DNA from: Nymphalis io
Lineage: Eukaryota > Arthropoda > Insecta > Lepidoptera > Nymphalidae
Length of the DNA: 64,000 nucleotides
Assembly (NCBI RefSeq): GCF_905147045.1
Contig: NC_065918.1
Coordinates: forward strand, 124,001 to 188,000
Direction: 5' to 3'
Part shown: positions 60,856 to 64,000 of the stretch, piece after piece
Position numbering within the stretch: position 1 is the first letter of the stretch
Layout of the letters: every line of letters starts with the position of its first letter
Notes under the pieces: model-generated
Seen by the model: the letters and a program-made list of their open reading frames with translations, nothing else
What the model was told of the DNA's origin: nothing
Database searches by the model: none
Program-made: the position numbers and the translations under genes

Positions 60856-63640
60856 ATTTAGGCAGATTTTAATATGTTCTATACGTCAGACACGACACAC
60901 ATGTGTCTGTTACATTGTCCCGACCTGAGACAAACACGTAGTATGTTTTATAGCGATTAAACTGACAGCACGAATGTCGAGCGATGAAAGACGTGTACAA
61001 TAAGTATAATATAGTCATTAATATTGAACTGTGCGACAAAAATGAAATAAACGCATGTATAAAATCATATTGAATGCGGTAACGAATACTGCATAGGGAG
61101 CCACAATCTAACATTGAGCTTCTGATATGATTTCTCTAATTAGTCCGTCCGGAGGTGCGAATCGACGCGTTCCACTGAACGATAACACTTTCGTTACGTC
61201 ACGTGTATTTTTGCGAATAAAGTACAATGTATTAACAATTATTTATGCGTAAGTAATTGCAGAAGTTTGATTATAATGACGATGTCCTTGTGATAATTTG
61301 CTTAAGAATTCGATCAAGTGCAGTAATTCTATCGAACCTGTAAATACGATACGAAGATACAAAACTTACAATGACACATCTTCCCTTATCATTCGAAAAC
61401 AATAGAACCCATCGCAACAAACAAGTGTAAAAGTTGTACATATAAAAGACTGGAAACGTGCGTATAACGGCTGAGATGAATGTAATTAATGCAAACAAAC
61501 ACGAGAGACGCCTCTAGTTTTGGTCGTCACATCGATCAAAAATATAAAAATTGCCTATTTTTTTAGATGAGAACGTCACGTCAATAATTAGCTGATCAAA
61601 TTAAACCATTTGTTAGGTGGGTTCCGTTCCGTTCGCCTCAGCGATGCACTGAATTATTGTGTAGCGATAGGTGTGGCGGTGGCGGGTAGGTAATAGGCAG
61701 TAACGTTTGTTACAGGCTGAGATAACAAGTTACCATGACGCTTGTTTGCGCGGCAGTTGTAAAGACAAATACGTAGAGCCTATTCCAATCCGAAGTAAGT
61801 AAAGATAAACAAACTTTAGATTTACGCATTCCATCCTATTTGCTATATTACACAGGTCAAACAATTCAAAATTTATATTTATGTACAATACAACAGTGAT
61901 CCACAAAACTATTTATATCTACTTTAACTTTACTTTCATATTTTCTTTAACAGCTTCGTCAAAGTCATAGATTATTCAAGACGTCGACCAACGCTGTATC
62001 GTTGGTCGACGTCCATTCAATGTCAAAGTCGTTAATTTGTATTTACTTCTTTTGTGATTGTGATTAGAATAAACATCGCATATAGAGCATAATTATTTTC
62101 ATATATTTCAATCTAGTTCAGGTATGAATATGAGCAACCAGTTTATGAATTATATGAATATCCAAATGCTATAAGGATATTTGCAAATCGTTTCGAAGAA
62201 ACTAGTTAAATCCTTTTGAGTGCAGCAGCTAATTGTTTTTCAATACCTGAATTCAAAACACGAGATCTGTTACACATTTATCTGTTAGTGCTAAAGAGAC
62301 GCGAAGTATCGCTCCTGTTAAAATAATGGTTTTGACAGATTATATCCAATATCATGTGTTTTCGTGACATAAGAATTTAGGAACTAAATGCTAAATGATG
62401 TAGTAAGTTAAACTTGTTTGTATATATTATTAGTGTCTGCAGTATTCGTGCGTAGGTTACATAGAATCGGAGCGAGGCAAAACAAGCAGTACTTTCAGTA
62501 TTTGTATAATGTCGAGACGATTTTGCATCGCGCCCAAATACTGAAACGCCATTTGATGATACCCGGCTCGTTCCTTTTAATTTACACTCGGATTTCGATG
62601 TTTGCGGCGATGACAGTATAAGCACTGCAACGTTTTATTTTCACAAATAATACATTCTTATTAAAAATTGATCCCTGAATTTGACACATGGAGTGATCAT
62701 ATAGATCACATTCGTCAAAAAAATATCAGCGACGAAAACTTAAATATGGTTTGGAGAGTCGCAGTCGAATATAGTGGTATTTGAGTTTACTTTTCATTTT
62801 GTTACATTCCGCCGCATGAAAGTTCATTTGGGCTAATAACTGAACTATTATTTAGTTGTCCCGGTGGGCGTATCTTGTAGCACTAAAATATGAGTGGCAC
62901 GTCTATACGTATATAGTTCACGTCAGCTTATTGGTTTAGCGTACACGCTTTGACGTACATAATTAAACATCTTTTTTTTTTTAGATGAAATACTTAATTA
63001 GATAGGAGTTAAGTGAGTGTGTGCTTAAGGACTTACTGCTCAGTGTTTTAATCGGTTTATATAATAAGAAATATAATGGTTAAATACAGTACGTTGCACT
63101 TCAAAGGTGTAATATTTTTGTACTTAATGTCAGTGGGTATTTATGCTTTATTTTAATTACGATTAAGGGTACATGGGCTTACATATTTGTATAAGTCATC
63201 TCTTATTTATGTAATCGTTGTTTCCTTTGTATATTTGTACTCATTGCGTTCCTAAACCAATCTAATTGTGATGAAACTTTGTATGTTTGTCCTCTAATAC
63301 GAGTATAAACTTTTTATTCTACACAAGCGAAGCCGGTTTCTAGTTTTATATAAATTATAATTATTTTTTAATAAAGGCAGTTGTTTATTATTTCAACGAA
63401 TTTCAACACATTTTTTTTTTAAATTAATTTGTATAAACAAATACATGATATTTGAAAAAATGACCAAATATAGAATACAATTACATAATACTATAATTAT
63501 GTGCCTTGTAGAAAACACAGCATCGCATTATGAAGAAGTAGTGTCGACTCACCTTTATTGTTGTACTTACTCTCGTGTGTCTTAAGCCGAATACATAGAT
63601 GTTCCTCTACCTTATTTGAAATATCTATGTTCTGTCACCG
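60856..63640. other. Unassigned, with small repeat remnants
   Basis: It includes the perfect hairpin at 61980-62013. A LINE-end-like remnant lies at about 63230-63345 (GTGATGAAACTTTGTATGTT and ACACAAGCGAAGCCGGTTTC). No exon was recognised. Confidence 0.4.
61980..62013. repeat. Perfect hairpin, 14-bp arms, 6-nt loop
   Basis: GACGTCGACCAACG at 61980-61993 pairs exactly with CGTTGGTCGACGTC at 62000-62013 around CTGTAT. Confidence 0.88.
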
Positions 63641-63737
63641 CAAGCGCCTTGCGGCCGGCCTGTCAAAGTCATTGCGTTTGTTACTCGCCGCCAAGTTGTG
63701 TACGATTTGAAATTTTTAATAAGTTTAAAGTTATAAA
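63640..63737 (+). promoter_or_regulatory. Probable promoter and 5' leader of the gene at the right edge
   Basis: A locally GC-rich segment (GCAAGCGCCTTGCGGCCGGC, CTCGCCGCC) directly precedes the start codon of the first exon at 63738, and then turns AT-rich. This composition is usual for 5' ends in these genomes. No TATA box was identified. Confidence 0.4.
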
Positions 63738-63890
63738 ATGAACGAAAACGAGCCGAACGTATTGATTACTAACGAAGACGGGTCGGACTCAGATTCGTCT
63801 GCAAGTTCTTCTCTGACGGAGAGTGAAAGGCCCTCTTTCAAAAGAAGAGATTCTAAAGAGGACCCTCGCTCGGAAACGATTATCAATCAG
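63738..63890 (+). CDS. First coding exon of an unidentified gene, continues past the window
   Basis: ATG at 63738 opens 51 codons that end at AATCAG before GTAGGA, a usable donor in phase 0. The peptide is very acidic and serine-rich: it begins MNENEPNVLITNEDG, continues SDSDSSASSSLTESERPSFK, and is then basic and acidic (RRDSKEDPRSE). This looks like a disordered cytosolic or nuclear N-terminus, possibly phosphorylated. I do not recognise the family. Evidence for coding is the balanced codon use, the in-frame donor and the GC-rich leader. It could also be a 5' exon of a membrane protein with a long cytosolic tail. Confidence 0.6.
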
Positions 63891-64000
63891 GTAGGATTTT
63901 TATCTAACATCTATATGCAGAGTCTCGTCGGCTCTCATAATAACCAATCACAACAATCACAAGTGTCAAATAATCAGTGTTCAAACGAGTCATTTTTAAT

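Noticed and set aside
1..64000. CRISPR arrays, bacterial operons or tRNA genes
   Set aside because: The content is eukaryotic with spliced genes. No spaced direct repeats of CRISPR type and no complete tRNA cloverleaf were found by eye.

Overview
The window is AT-rich eukaryotic DNA, almost certainly from a lepidopteran (butterfly or moth). Introns are short with GT-AG borders. The intergenic DNA is full of repeat families I associate with Lepidoptera: RTE-like LINE ends with a (TTGA)n tail, a SINE carrying a GGTACCTACC motif, tRNA-related SINEs, and CR1/Jockey-like LINE fragments. The longest protein matches Spodoptera alpha-mannosidase II as I remember it. No prokaryotic features, tRNA, rRNA or CRISPR arrays were seen.

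Gene region, about 1.4-31.5 kb. Three host genes can be read exon by exon. (1) 1393-5754 (+): a compact six-exon gene for a 1313-residue GH38 alpha-mannosidase II paralogue. Its fold motifs are kept, but every zinc ligand, the nucleophile and the acid/base residue are replaced, so it looks like a pseudoenzyme. (2) 7812-10989 (+): a complete five-exon Arl5 small GTPase of 179 residues. (3) 31547-12468 (-): a Golgi alpha-mannosidase II with all catalytic residues present. It has the same intron positions and phases as gene 1 through the catalytic part, a 13.2 kb intron full of transposons, and two small N-terminal exons found far upstream. Its first exon, expected to carry the membrane anchor, was not found. 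Arl5 and alpha-mannosidase II are convergent and their poly(A) signals lie about 20-50 bp apart. The two GH38 paralogues flank Arl5 in opposite orientation. Both known families act at the Golgi: alpha-mannosidase II trims N-glycans, and Arl5 recruits tethers at the trans-Golgi.

Repeat region, about 31.5-63.6 kb. I found no convincing host exon here. It holds LINE fragments at 40.4-41.4, 42.8-43.7, 44.6-45.0 and 49.9-50.9 kb, several SINEs, a 14-bp-unit minisatellite at 46 kb, and perfect hairpins or foldbacks at 38.1, 54.0 and 62.0 kb. One RTE-like LINE inserted inside the endonuclease domain of another LINE at 22.5 kb, leaving a 13-bp target-site duplication.

Right edge. At 63738-63890 (+) a serine-rich first coding exon starts a gene that continues beyond the window.

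The most interesting item is the intact but catalytically dismantled alpha-mannosidase II paralogue beside its active sister.
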